A stretch of 64,000 nucleotides of DNA from Pratylenchus scribneri (Eukaryota; Nematoda; Chromadorea; Rhabditida; Pratylenchidae), in contig JAQSEB010000016.1 of NCBI GenBank assembly GCA_030063045.1, forward strand, positions 992,001 through 1,056,000, read 5' to 3'. A model generated the notes under the pieces. That model was not told the DNA's origin. It searched no databases and was given only the letters and a program-made list of their open reading frames with translations. Each line of letters begins with the position of its first letter. The stretch's first letter is position 1. The position numbers and the translations under genes are program-made. Shown one piece after another: positions 47,165-58,500 of this stretch.

Positions 47165-48151
47165 ATGGCTGCCTTCCTTTCGTCTAACAAAAATGCCTTC
47201 TCAATGTTCGCATTTCTCTTACTGGCCATTTTGTTGATTCAACAATCAGTTTTACAAGTGAACGGTCAAGCAACACCGTGCAGCAGTAAAGTTCGTAAGT
47301 GGTTTAAATTTTTGACAAAAAAATCATATTTTTATTTATAATTTTTCAGCATGTCCCGGCTCCAATCAAAGGTGCCAAGATGGTCGCTGCTGCATCACAT
47401 CTGGTTCACGTATGTATAATTTTAGAGAATAGCATTCCATTGTAGTTGCTTTCCCATTGCAACCATTAATTTGTTGAAAGATAATATTATTTTGTCGAGA
47501 GATTTAAATGGTTTTGCCAAGAAAATGCATTATTTTTACCGGGGGAGATCAGTTTTTTGAATATAATTTTTTTTGTGCTAGATCATAGCCACACATAAAC
47601 TTTATACCAATTTTATATAGCTTATCGAGATGCGTCGATTGATGTATAGTTTGTTGGGTTTAAAGACCAAAATCAAAAAGTTATATAAACTAAAAACCCA
47701 AATATGGTTTAAATAGTTTAATACCTTGAATTTTGGCCAAACCCAGAAAATCTATACATCAATCGACGCGTCTCGATGAGCCCAATAAAATGTATAAAAA
47801 AGGTTTATGGATCTTGGATCAAGCACTGAAAATTTATACTAAAAAAGTCTTATATCTCAGCAAAATAATTTAAATCTCTCGGCAAAATATAATTTGCACC
47901 CCTTTTTTGAGATTATAATTGCAAGTGCATAATTTAATACTAACAATTTTTTAAGCAATTAATTTACATGAATAGTAGTAATATACTATATAAAAATATT
48001 TTTTGAGAAAAGGAAGAATATTTTTAATTTTCTCATAAATTTTTTGTAGTATTCAATATTTTTTTTTTTTGTAGAATGTTCCGCGAATATTTTCCGCGCT
48101 TTACCGTGTTGCAAAGGATTCTGTTCAGCAGGTGGGAAATGCCCTTCTTGA
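47165..48151 (+). CDS. Small secreted cysteine-rich protein 2 (88 aa, three exons)
   Basis: Exons 47165-47294, 47350-47409 and 48075-48151 (130+60+77 nt) join in frame to a TGA. Residues 1 to about 37 form a signal peptide (hydrophobic core MFAFLLLAILLIQQ), cut probably after VNGQ. The mature part of about 52 residues has ten cysteines, including two adjacent pairs (RCC, PCC), in the order C, C, C, CC, C, CC, C, C, with GFCSAGGKC near the end. The CC-x2-C-x(5)-C ending recalls disulfide-knot peptides. Signal peptide, intron positions and upstream repeats show it is a paralogue of 4239-5340, but the cysteine frameworks differ (ten against eight), so the mature regions evolved fast. Function is not known from sequence. 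Confidence 0.78.
47577..47826. repeat. Foldback element in intron 2 of secreted gene 2
   Basis: 'gatcatagccacacataaac' with 'cgagatgcgtcgattgatgt' on the left pairs with 'acatcaatcgacgcgtctcg' and 'ggtttatggatcttggatc' on the right. Same family as 48734-49113. Confidence 0.65.
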
Positions 48152-48733
48152 ACGAAACAAATTTATATGTCATTGAAAATATTATGCATCCAGAAATTAA
48201 TTTTTTGAATATATTTCCATTTCTTTATTCCTATATTCTATATTGTGATTATTTCTTGGAGGTTTTTTTTATTTGTGATTTTTACAAAAAATCCAAATTT
48301 TTTTCCTCCCTAAAATTTATTCTATATTTTTATTCTTCAAATTTTTAAATTATTTTAAAAATGATAAAATGATTTCATTATGGAAAATATTAAAACTTGT
48401 TTAAGAGTAAAAACATTGTGTTTAGGATAAATTTAAAGCTATTGTTTGAAATCAGTGTTGAGCATTTCAAAATTTGTTTGTACTCGTACTGGTACCCCCC
48501 CCCCCCCTACCTCCCTTTTCGGATGACCTCATACTCGTACTTTCATATTACCATACCACCCAATTTTTCCCCATGTTTTCATACTAGTACCTCAGTCTGG
48601 CTCTAAATCTAAACTTCGACAAAATTTATATTGGGCAATAAAATTCGAGAAAATTTCGCTAAACCATCTAAATTAGGGTAGAAAAAACACCAAGTTTATA
48701 AATTAAACTTATAAAATGAGTTAATATTTTTTT

Positions 48734-49113
48734 GTCCATAAAATTACATTCTTTTGTCCATAAAATCGCATTGTTTTAATAACTTGTTAGTGGTTGGTCC
48801 TAGCCTTGTAAACCTTATACCCAATCGATAGAGCTCATTAAGACGCGTCTATTGATATATAGTTTGTTGGGTTTTGGTTCAAAACTAAAAGAGTTATAAA
48901 TCAAAAACCGGAAATGGGTTTAAACGGTTTAATACTTTGAATTTTGACTAAACCATGACAAATTATATATCCATCGACGCGACTCGATGAGCTCTTTAAA
49001 ATGGGTATAAGGTTTATGGGTCTAGGATCAAGTACAAAAAAGTTATCCAACAAAAACTGATTTATGGACAAAAGAATGCGATTTTATGGACAAAAGAATG
49101 TAATTTTATGGAC
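48734..49113. repeat. Terminal-inverted-repeat element (39-bp perfect ends)
   Basis: 48734-48772 and 49075-49113 are exact inverted copies and themselves contain two direct copies of 'gtccataaaatt/c'. Inside, the 'gacgcgtctattgatatata' and 'atatatccatcgacgcgact' halves match 47577-47826. Confidence 0.8.
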
Positions 49114-49796
49114 AAAAAAATTGGCACCCCTTATAAAATTAACCGAAATTAGAAGGGAAAAGAGGGAATTTGGTGGATAAATGAAGGCCAATAATTGCAG
49201 CAGATGCGTTTTGAAAGCATAAAAATGCCTCGATTTCCCCACTTTTCCTTCCCAAAACACATAAAAAGAAAAATTCTCCACATTTATAGCACACTTTTCT
49301 TTCCATATTCACTTTTTCTTCTCTCTAAGTTTCGTCCCCTCAAATTGCCATAGAATCTAGGATAGAGATAAAACAGAGCTTTTCCTTTTAATTAAATTCA
49401 AGCGGAAGCGCAATATATCATTAAAAAGTTCTAAATTTTTTTTTTATTTTTTTAAAGCATAAATAATTTGTAATAAAAGCCAGCTTTTACTCAAAAAATT
49501 CACATTATATAAAATTATAAATTTTCTATTCTTTTCATTACTCACATCCATTTTAGTAATGTTATCCCATTTGACAAATAGCAAAATATTATTGATTTTC
49601 AATTCAACTTCCCCATTATAAAACCTGTTTTTATTATTTCCCTTTTTAAGTTGAATGTAAATCGTCCATTCCTATTGTTGTTGTTGTTGTTATTCACACA
49701 CTGCTCTTCGTAAATTTAATGTCTGTTTTTTTTTATTTCCTTCCAATATAAAAAGAAATTTTTTTAAAAATTATTTTACAATTTCTATTTATTTTA
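49114..49796. other. Intergenic, no gene recognised
   Basis: AT-rich with a short 'gttgttgttgtt' run near 49675. Also, 48152-48733 holds only AT-rich sequence and a C run at 48493-48505. Confidence 0.4.
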
Positions 49797-51722
49797 TTAT
49801 AATATATATATGAGGGGAGGGGGGGAGTCAACACAAAAAAATCAAGTTTGGGTATTCAACGGTGGGCTATCGAGCTGAGTGATAGCTCATTTGAAAGCTG
49901 AGATCCTGGGGAATTTGGGAAAAATGGGACCGCAATCGGTTATGGGGGTCCCTTTAGCGCAGTGGGTAAAAATCCATTTTTTGGCCCCGGTTTTCGGGCC
50001 ATAACTTTTTCCTACGGTTACGTACGAATTTGATCCGGGAGGTAGGAATCACCGTGAGTATGCGAGGAATCGAATGATACCATATTCGACCTGATTCGGT
50101 CAAATTTTAGGGTACTTGTGCCTTCACGCGTGAAGGGTACTTTTTTTCAGGGGGTCTCGGGTTCGAGCCCCCGCCGCGGTCTATGATTTTTTTGAGTCGA
50201 AAATGATGGGGGAATAGGTTTTCGACCATGCTGATCACGATAAAAATATTTTCAAATTTTACAATTGCGATTACAATTTTACAATTGTAATCACAATTGT
50301 AAAATTTTTACAATTTAGTGATTTTGGCGATTTTTGGTTATTTTATGGGTTAATCGATGGTGCTGAACACGATGGTGATATTTTCAAACTCAGAATTGTA
50401 ATTACAATTGTAATTACAATTGTAAAATTTTTACAATTTTTCGTGATTTTTTGATGTAATACGCTATAAAACGCTATTCTAATCAATCCCCTGTAATTTT
50501 GGGCCCTCGACGGCGGTTCGCTTGGGATGAGGCGGAGCGAGCGGAGGCCGCGAAGCGGCCGTAGCGAGCGTAGCCTAGTCCCAAGTAAATTGACGACGCA
50601 ACAACCAATAGTTTGTCCTTAAACTTTTAGTTGAAATGGACTAGAGAACAGTCTCGAAAATTCACTCCCCAAAGTTTCTCAAAGGTATAACATTTCATAT
50701 CCGTCCCCACATATATCGCAACAGTGTAACAGCGGATAAAGAGCCCGCTTGCGGGCTAGTTTATAATATATATATGAGACCAAGGGGGGGCCCACACTAA
50801 AAGAATCAAGTTTAGGTATTCAACGTTGAGCTATCGGGCTGAGTGATATACCGTTGGATAGCTGAGATCCTGGGGAATTTGGGAAAAATCGGTCCGCAAA
50901 ATTTCCTTTGACCCTTTTAGCGCAGTGGGTAAAAATCGATTTTTTGGCCAAGTTTTTGGGCCATAACTTTTTTCCAGGGTTTCGTATGAATTTGGTCCCG
51001 GAGATTGGGCACTGCAGAATTATGCGAGGAATCGAATGATACCAAACTCATCCTGTTTCGGCAAACTTTTAGGGTACTTATCCCTGTGCGTTTGGACCCA
51101 CCTTTTTTTCAGGGGGTCTCGGGTTCGAACCCCCGACGCGGCTAATGATTTTTTTGAGTCGAAAATGATGCCAGAATAGGTTTTCGCACACGCTGATCAC
51201 GAAAAATTTTTTCAAATTTTACAATTGCGATTACAATTTTACAATTGTAATCACAATTGTAAAATTTTTACAATTCTTCTATTTTCGCCATTTTTTAGTG
51301 TATTATGGGGTAATCGATGATGCTGATCACGATGGTGATATTTATAAATTCAGAAATGTAATTACAATTGTGATTACAATTGTAATTACAATTGTAAAAT
51401 TTTTACAATTTTCAAAATTTTTCGATTTTTTGATAAAATTCGCTATAAAACGCTATTCTAATCAATCCCCCGTTATTTTGGGCCCTCGACGGCGGTTCAC
51501 TTGGGATGAGGCGGAGCGAGCGGAGGCCGCGAAGCGGCCGTAGCGAGCGAAGCCGAGTCCCAAGTGAATTGACGACGCAACAAGCAATAGTTTGCCCCTA
51601 AACTTTGAGTTGAAATGGACAAGAGAACAGTCTCGAAAACTCACTCCCCAAATATTCGCAACAGTGTAACATATCGCAACAGTGTAACAGGCGGTTAAAG
51701 AGCCCGCTTGCGGGCTAGTTTT
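49797..51722. mobile_element. Two tandem ~960-bp units with tRNA-promoter-like boxes and GC hairpins
   Basis: Units 49797-50760 and 50761-51722 are diverged copies in direct order. Each has, in turn: 'tatatatatgag' start; 'tttagcgcagtgggtaaaa', which fits a tRNA A box; 'gtctcgggttcga', which fits a B box, about 180-190 nt further on instead of the usual 30-60; AT palindromes ('acaattgtaattacaattgt'); a GC-rich foldback ('cttgggatgaggcggagcga' ... 'gcctagtcccaag' around 'ggccgcgaagcggcc'); 'atcgcaacagtgtaacag'; and a terminal hairpin 'agcccgcttgcgggct' followed by 'agtt'. No ORF of note. A hairpin just before a CTAG-T end recalls Helitron or Helentron termini; the A/B boxes recall a SINE. The class is unresolved. 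Confidence 0.55.
50742..50757. other. Terminal hairpin of unit 1
   Basis: 'agcccgc' tt 'gcgggct' followed by 'agtttata'. The same hairpin ends unit 2 at 51701-51716. Confidence 0.7.
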
Positions 51723-51724
51723 GT

Positions 51725-52402
51725 TATATAATATTAAAAAAAACTTGAGTTTCGTTCATTTTTTCAAGTTTAAGACTTTCTAGCCAACCGATTTTCGAGA
51801 TCTTTTTTTTAAAAGACGCACATTTCCATTGCGCATCTGAAATAAATCAGGCATATCGAAACACCCAACCGGTTTCGAGATATAAGCCAAAAACCGGTTT
51901 AAAAAATTGAACTTTTTCGGTTTGCCCAGGTAAAACTTTTTTCCTTTTGATTTTTGGGTTTTGGGCCTGGAGAAAGGGCACTCCGCAAGAGTCAGCTTTC
52001 GAATGATATATGGTTTATGGGGTCTAAACTCAAAACCCTTGGCCCTACACGCTGCAGAAATTGGCCAATTCGGCGCTTTTTCCTTTGTGGCCGAATGGTT
52101 AAGATGGAGGGAGTTAGCAGAGGTCGTGAGTTCGAATCCCACCATGGGCAGATAATTTTTTAGAGGTTTTCGATGATGGGGATTACGAATTTGAGGTTTA
52201 TTTTCAAATTTAAACTGGTTCAAGGCTTTAAACCGGTTATGCGCGAGTTGAATTTTTATCAGAAAATTGGGAATTGGATTCTGAAATGTAATATAACCCT
52301 TCTAGAAACCTTTTAAAGCGCGTTAGCGCTTTCTTCCTACCGTCCCACGTATTCCTTCCGTCACCCCCTTAAGAACCAGCGGGCTTGCCCCGCTGGTTCT
52401 TT
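51725..52402. mobile_element. Third diverged unit with a tRNA-like segment
   Basis: It lies directly after the two 960-bp units and ends with a larger hairpin (52372-52400: 'agaaccagcggg' / 'cccgctggttct', then T-rich). At 52086-52149 'gtggccgaatggttaagatg' and 'gtgagttcgaatcccaccat' match the A and B boxes of a class II (Ser/Leu) tRNA at normal spacing, but acceptor-stem pairing is poor and no anticodon arm is evident. This is a tRNA-derived SINE-like segment more probably than a working tRNA. Confidence 0.5.
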
Positions 52403-53353
52403 TTAAAATAAAAAATATTTTTTACTTAAAATTGAAACAAATATTCCCAATTAAAATGATGATCGATTATTCCTCTGGGTTCCTACCCCTTTTCTACTGC
52501 TGCTGATTGGGCGCGAGCCCAATTGCCTATCCATCTTCCACTAATTCAACATTTCTCCTTGACCTTGCCCTTCCGGTTTTGAACATTCTTTTCTCCTTAT
52601 TTACAACTTGAATAAATATGCCAGCAAAATATTAATATTTATGGGAAATGTTGTAACCAATGACCTTGGTTAATTCAAAATAGATTATCTAAAAATTTTC
52701 TCCCAAAAATTAGAAAAGCTGGGTCTAAAATATTGTTCGATTAATAAGCGAATTTTTGTAAACCCAATGCCAACATTTTCAAACATAACCTATCCCAACA
52801 CAAATATGAATTGATAATAAGATATTAGTAAAAGTTTTTTTTGCCTCTAATTTGGGGACATTTTGCCTCTAATTTGACGATTTTTGTTTTTCCCTGGAAA
52901 ACTTTTTTAGGGTTATGGCTAGGGTTAGGGTTATGTTAAGGCTGGCATGGGTATTAGGGATAGGGTTAGGGAAGGGCTAGGGTTAGGGGCTAGGCCATGA
53001 ATTTGTTGAGTTATGGCCATTTTTATGGAAATGAGTTTTTTGGCCATAACTCTGTGGCTCATGGGCCAATTTAAATGAACTATACTGCATTTAATAGCTT
53101 TTTTTGTGGGCTATCGATTGGTATATTATAGATTTTTACTGACTAAAATTTGGCCGAGTTATGGCCAAAAAACCATTTTTTGCAAAATTAGAGGCTAAAA
53201 GACCCAAATTAGAGGAAGAAAAAAACCGCACGTATAAGATAATATTCTAAAATTACTCTCAAATTTTTTTGATAATTTTGAATTTTTGCCTTTTCAAATT
53301 TTCTTATTTTTAATTTTCAAGAATCTTTTTAACGTAGAAAATCTATAACGAAA
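52403..53353. repeat. Intergenic with telomere-like foldback (52831-53225)
   Basis: 'tttttgcctctaatttgggg' on the left and 'cccaaattagaggaagaaa' on the right bound an element whose left half has 'agggttatggctagggttag' and more degenerate TTAGGG-like units (52910-52995), and whose right half has 'gagttatggccaaaaaacc'. 52403-52830 shows no gene. Confidence 0.6.
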
Positions 53354-55086
53354 ATGTATATGCCTGCAGGCCATCAACAACAACAAAGTGCCGTCATCCA
53401 AGACACATTTGGCAATTTCAATGGCGGCACATACCGAATTGACCATCGAGATTGTAATACCCTATTGACAATTCAATTGGCCCAAGGATGCCCAATACAG
53501 GCTAAACCTGGTAATAATTCTCTTGAAATGAATTTTAATAAAAACACCTTTATGATTAATAAATTAATAAAAAAATATTATTAATAAATAAACCATTAAA
53601 AAAAGAAATTTTTAATGACCTGATTTAAGAATAAATAAATAAGTAATCTTATTTAAGTTTGTATTTATTTGAAAAGATGTTATCAAAAAATGGAACATCG
53701 TCATTTTTATGGCTATAAATTTGAAATTTTAACGCCAAATTTTAGTTTAAAATCATTGATTTTTATAAACATATTTAAAAAATTAAATATATTAATTATC
53801 AAATATTATTATTTAAATGATATTTCTACATTTTTTATAGGCGCCATGGTTGCAATGAGCCCATCGGTGTCGCTAAAAGGACAAGTCAAATTCTCACTGA
53901 AAAAAATGTTCACTGGCGGTGAAATGAGTGTCAGCACATTCACAGGGCCAGGTTAATATGTTGGGCCAAAAATAAGGATTCAATAATTTTTATTTAATAA
54001 AAAATTTCATTAATTAATTTGATATGTTAAACTCGAATTTTGCCTCAATTTTATCTAATTTTGACAAAACATTTATCGTGGCATTATCTCCCATTTGGTA
54101 AATGTTGGAAATTTCATTAGCATCCAAAATTATCCTACAAATATATAAAATTTTGGTCCCTTAACCAAAATAACCAAATATGTAATAAATATAGTCATAT
54201 TCATGTATATAGCATTCAAAATTACCAGAGAAAATATAAAAATTTTGACCCAAGTAAACCAATTAATATTATTTTTAAGGCGAAGTACTGTTAGCGCCAG
54301 CGGCACTTGGCGACATTGTTCCAATCCAATTGGACGGCACTCAACAATGGAAACTTGGCCGAGGTGGCTTTTTGGCATGCACTGAAGGAGTAGTGAAAGA
54401 AAGCAAATCGCAGGGATTTGGCAAGGCAATGTTCTCGGGAGAAGGCCTCTTTTTATACAAAATCAGTGGGCATGGCATTTTGTTTGTGACCAGCCTTGGA
54501 GCAATTGTGCAAAAGAATTTGGCACCCGGCGAATCCTACATTGTCGACAATGACCGTAAGCAATGAGTTTTAGTCTAATTATTGCTTTTGGAATCTGACA
54601 AACAAAAACTTTTCGGGAGTAAAATAAATCTAAAATTTTATTAAGAAAAAAATTATTGAATAATTTGGTAATCAATTTTTCAATTAAAATTATCATTTAT
54701 TAGTTTATAGTGTATTGGTAATATTTATTGATCTAATTTAATACTAATAATTTAAAAGATGGGTAAGAAATTTTCTAAAGTACGCAAAATTAAACAACCA
54801 TAAAACTTAAAACAATTCGTTTATAATCACTATCTTAATTATTATAATTTTTAAAGAAAATAATTTAAAATTGAAAGGAAATTAAAAATATTTTTTTTCA
54901 GATTTGGTTGCCTGGAATTGCAAATATGACATTGAGCGTGTGGCCAGCGGTGGCCTAATCAGCCAAATGTCTGCAGCCGAGGGTCTGGTCTGCCGTTTCA
55001 CTGGGCCCGGCACAATTTTCTTCCAAACTCGCAATCCAACCGCATTCGGCGAATGGATTGCATCGCATATGCCAAATGCACAATGA
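53354..55086 (+). CDS. AIM24-family protein (242 aa, four exons)
   Basis: Exons 53354-53510, 53841-53951, 54280-54555 and 54902-55086 total 729 nt in frame; the start is the first ATG ([11 protein letters not shown]). The protein is a single AIM24/DUF124-type beta-barrel: [10 protein letters not shown], the hallmark [83 protein letters not shown] and a second [15 protein letters not shown]. Length fits the bacterial and eukaryotic short forms. Yeast AIM24 is a mitochondrial inner-membrane protein tied to MICOS, but this protein lacks an obvious mitochondrial presequence, so its location is open. All four exons show strong conservation and clean splice sites. Confidence 0.9.
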
Positions 55087-55545
55087 TGATAAATAATGAT
55101 AATGAGATTGATGAAATTATTTTTACAATTAAAATTGCATATTTTAATGACATTTATAACTTTTCATTAATGATTTAAAATTTAAATTCCTCACAATCTT
55201 CATTTTTATTAGTGTAAAAAACAAAAATTTTCCATTGTGATTATAAAGATCGTATTCAAATCCAAAAGAATCATTCGCTTAAGCATCCTTCAGCCGATAA
55301 AATTCAAAAAGTTTATTCGTTCGATTTGTTGAGAGAGAGCAAAAAAAGCTAATTATTGTTTAATGAAAATAAATTAATTATATTTAAAATTAGATAAATA
55401 ATAGAAAATTTGAATAAAAAAGGCAAAATTTACAAAAATTAAAAAATAATTAATAAGTTTAAATGATTTTTATGGACCGTTGACAAAATCTAAAACGATC
55501 CTGACTCATTCAGAAGAGACCCTGAAAAAATAATTATCAAATGAT
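55087..55545. other. Intergenic, boundary before the satellite
   Basis: AT-rich 3' flank of the AIM24-family gene, with no gene seen. The satellite begins abruptly at 55546 with 'gattttaaccggtctcattt'. Confidence 0.5.
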
Positions 55546-58500
55546 GATTTTAACCGGTCTCATTTACTGTAGGCGTTCAAGAAAACCTACAGTAGGCGTT
55601 CGGGAACACCTAGAGTAGGCGTTCGGGAACACCTACAGTAGGCGTTCGGGAACACCTACAGTAGGCGTTCCGGAACACCTACAGTAGGCGTTCAGGAACA
55701 CCTACAGTAGGCGTTCAGGAACACCTACAGTAGGCGTTCAGGAACACCTACAGTAGGCGTTCAGGAGCACCTACATTAGGCGTTCGGGAACACCTACAGT
55801 AGGCGTTCGGGAACACCTACAGTAGGCGTTCGGGAACACCTACAGTAGGCGTTCAGGAACACCTACAGTAGGCGTTCGGGAACACCTACAGTATGCGTTC
55901 GGGAACACCTACAGTAGGCGTTCCGGAACACCTACAGTAGGCGTTCAGGAACACCTACAGTAGGCGTTCAGGAACACCTACAGTAGGCGTTCAGGAGCAC
56001 CTACAGTGGGGCTAAAACTTTTTTCGAGGGCTTTTAAGCACTTTTCAACTAGTTCATAATCATATTTTGAAAATTCATTTATAAAATAGCATTTTTTAAA
56101 ATTTTGGTGAAAAATTTTCTAAAAAAATTCTTATAAATTTTAGTCTAAATTTGTACTAGGATATTTATTAGTAAATTTAAGATATAGTAAAAAGTGAATT
56201 GTATGAAAATAATTAAATTTAGTAGATGAAAAATTCATTTAAAAAATAGTCTAATTTTTTGAAATTTTGGTGAAAAATTTTATTACAAAATTTTTAATTA
56301 TTTTAGTCTAAATTTTTACTAAGATATTTATTAGTAAATTTAAGCTTCCCTCATAAATTAATTTTTACCCATTAGAGCGAACCCTTTCTGCTATTACCAT
56401 TCCATATGCATTTTTTGCTTAGCCCATTCTACGCTCAAAAGATTTTAACCGGTCTCATTTACTGTAGGCATTCCTGAATGCCTACTGTATGCGTTCGGGA
56501 ACACTTACAGTAGGCGTTCGGGAAAACCTACAGTAGGCGTTCGGGAACACCTACAGTAGGCGTTCGGGAACACCTACAGTAGGCGTTCGGGAACACCTAC
56601 AATAGGCGTTCGGGAACACCTACAGTAGGCGTTCCGGAACACCTACAGTAGGCGTTCAGGAACACCTACAGTAGGCGTTCAGGAACACCTACAGTAGGCG
56701 TTCAGGAACACCTACAGTAGGCGTTCAGGAGCACCTACATTAGGCGTTCGGGAACACCTACAGTAGGCGTTCGGGAACACCTACAGTAGGCGTTCGGGAA
56801 CACCTACAGTAGGCGTTCAGGAACACCTACAGTAGGCGTTCGGGAACACCTACAGTATGCGTTCGGGAACACCTACAGTAGGCGTTCCGGAACACCTACA
56901 GTAGGCGTTCAGGAACACCTACAGTAGGCGTTCAGGAACACCTACAGTAGGCGTTCAGGAGCACCTACAGTGGGGCTAAAACTTTTTTCGAGGGCTTTTA
57001 AGCACTTTTCAACTAGTTCATAATCATATTTTGAAAATTCATTTATAAAATAGCATTTTTTAAAATTTTGGTGAAAAATTTTCTAAAAAAATTCTTATAA
57101 ATTTTAGTCTAAATTTGTACTAGGATATTTATTAGTAAATTTAAGATATAGTAAAAAGTGAATTGTATGAAAATAATTAAATTTAGTAGATGAAAAATTC
57201 ATTTAAAAAATAGTCTAATTTTTTGAAATTTTGGTGAAAAATTTTATTACAAAATTTTTAATTATTTTAGTCTAAATTTTTACTAAGATATTTATTAGTA
57301 AATTTAAGCTTCCCTCATAAATTAATTTTTACCCATTAGAGCGAACCCTTTCTGCTATTACCATTCCATATGCATTTTTTGCTTAGCCCATTCTACGCTC
57401 AAAAGATTTTAACCGGTCTCATTTACTGTAGGCATTCCTGAATGCCTACTGTATGCGTTCGGGAACACTTACAGTAGGCGTTCGGGAAAACCTACAGTAG
57501 GCGTTCGGGAACACCTACAGTAGGCGTTCAGGAACACCTACAGTAGGCGTTCGGGAACACCTACAATAGGCGTTCGGGAACACCTACAGTAGGCGTTCCG
57601 GAACACCTACAGTAGGCGTTCAGGAACACCTACAGTAGGCGTTCAGGAACACCTACAGTAGGCGTTCAGGAACACCTACAGTAGGCGTTCAGGACTCAGG
57701 AGCACCTACAGTGGGGCTAAAACTTTTTTCGAGGGCTTTTAAGCACTTTTCAACTAGTTCATAATCATATTTTGAAAATTCATTTATAAAATAGCATTTT
57801 TTGAAATTTTGGTGTTTTCTAAAAAAATTCTTATAAATTTTAGTCTAAATTTGTACTAGGATATTTATTAGTAAATTTAAGATATAGTAAAAAGTGAATT
57901 GTATGAAAATAATTAAATTTAGTAGATGAAAAATTCATTTAAAAAATAGTCTAATTTTTTGAAATTTTGGTGAAAAATTTTATTACAAAATTTTTAATTA
58001 TTTTAGTCTAAATTTTTACTAAGATATTTATTAGTAAATTTAAGCTTCCCTCATAAATTAATTTTTACCCATTAGAGCGAACCCTTTCTGCTATTACCAT
58101 TCCATATGCATTTTTTGCTAAGCCCATTCTACGCTCAAAAGATTTTAACCGGTCTCATTTACTGTAGGCATTCCTGAATGCCTACTGTATGCGTTCGGGA
58201 ACACTTACAGTAGGCGTTCGGGAACACCTACAGTAGGCGTTCGGGAACACCTACAGTAGGCGTTCAGGAACACCTACAGTAGGCGTTCGGGAACACCTAC
58301 AGTAGGCGTTCGGGAACACCTACAGTAGGCGTTCCGGAACACCTACAGTAGGCGTTCAGGAACACCTACAGTAGGCGTTCAGGAACACCTACAGTAGGCG
58401 TTCAGGAACACCTACAGTAGGCGTTCAGGAGCACCTACAGTGGGGCTAAAACTTTTTTCGAGGGCTTTTAAGCACTTTTCAACTAGTTCATAATCATATT

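Noticed and set aside
51780..52223. 147-aa minus-strand ORF and overlapping plus-strand ORFs
   Set aside because: They cross the tRNA-like segment and repeat unit on both strands, with no recognisable domain. Probably chance open frames in a slightly GC-richer repeat.
52372..52402. Bacterial rho-independent terminator (hairpin plus T run)
   Set aside because: The context is eukaryotic and the hairpin fits the end of a repeated element. No bacterial gene is nearby, so contamination is not indicated.
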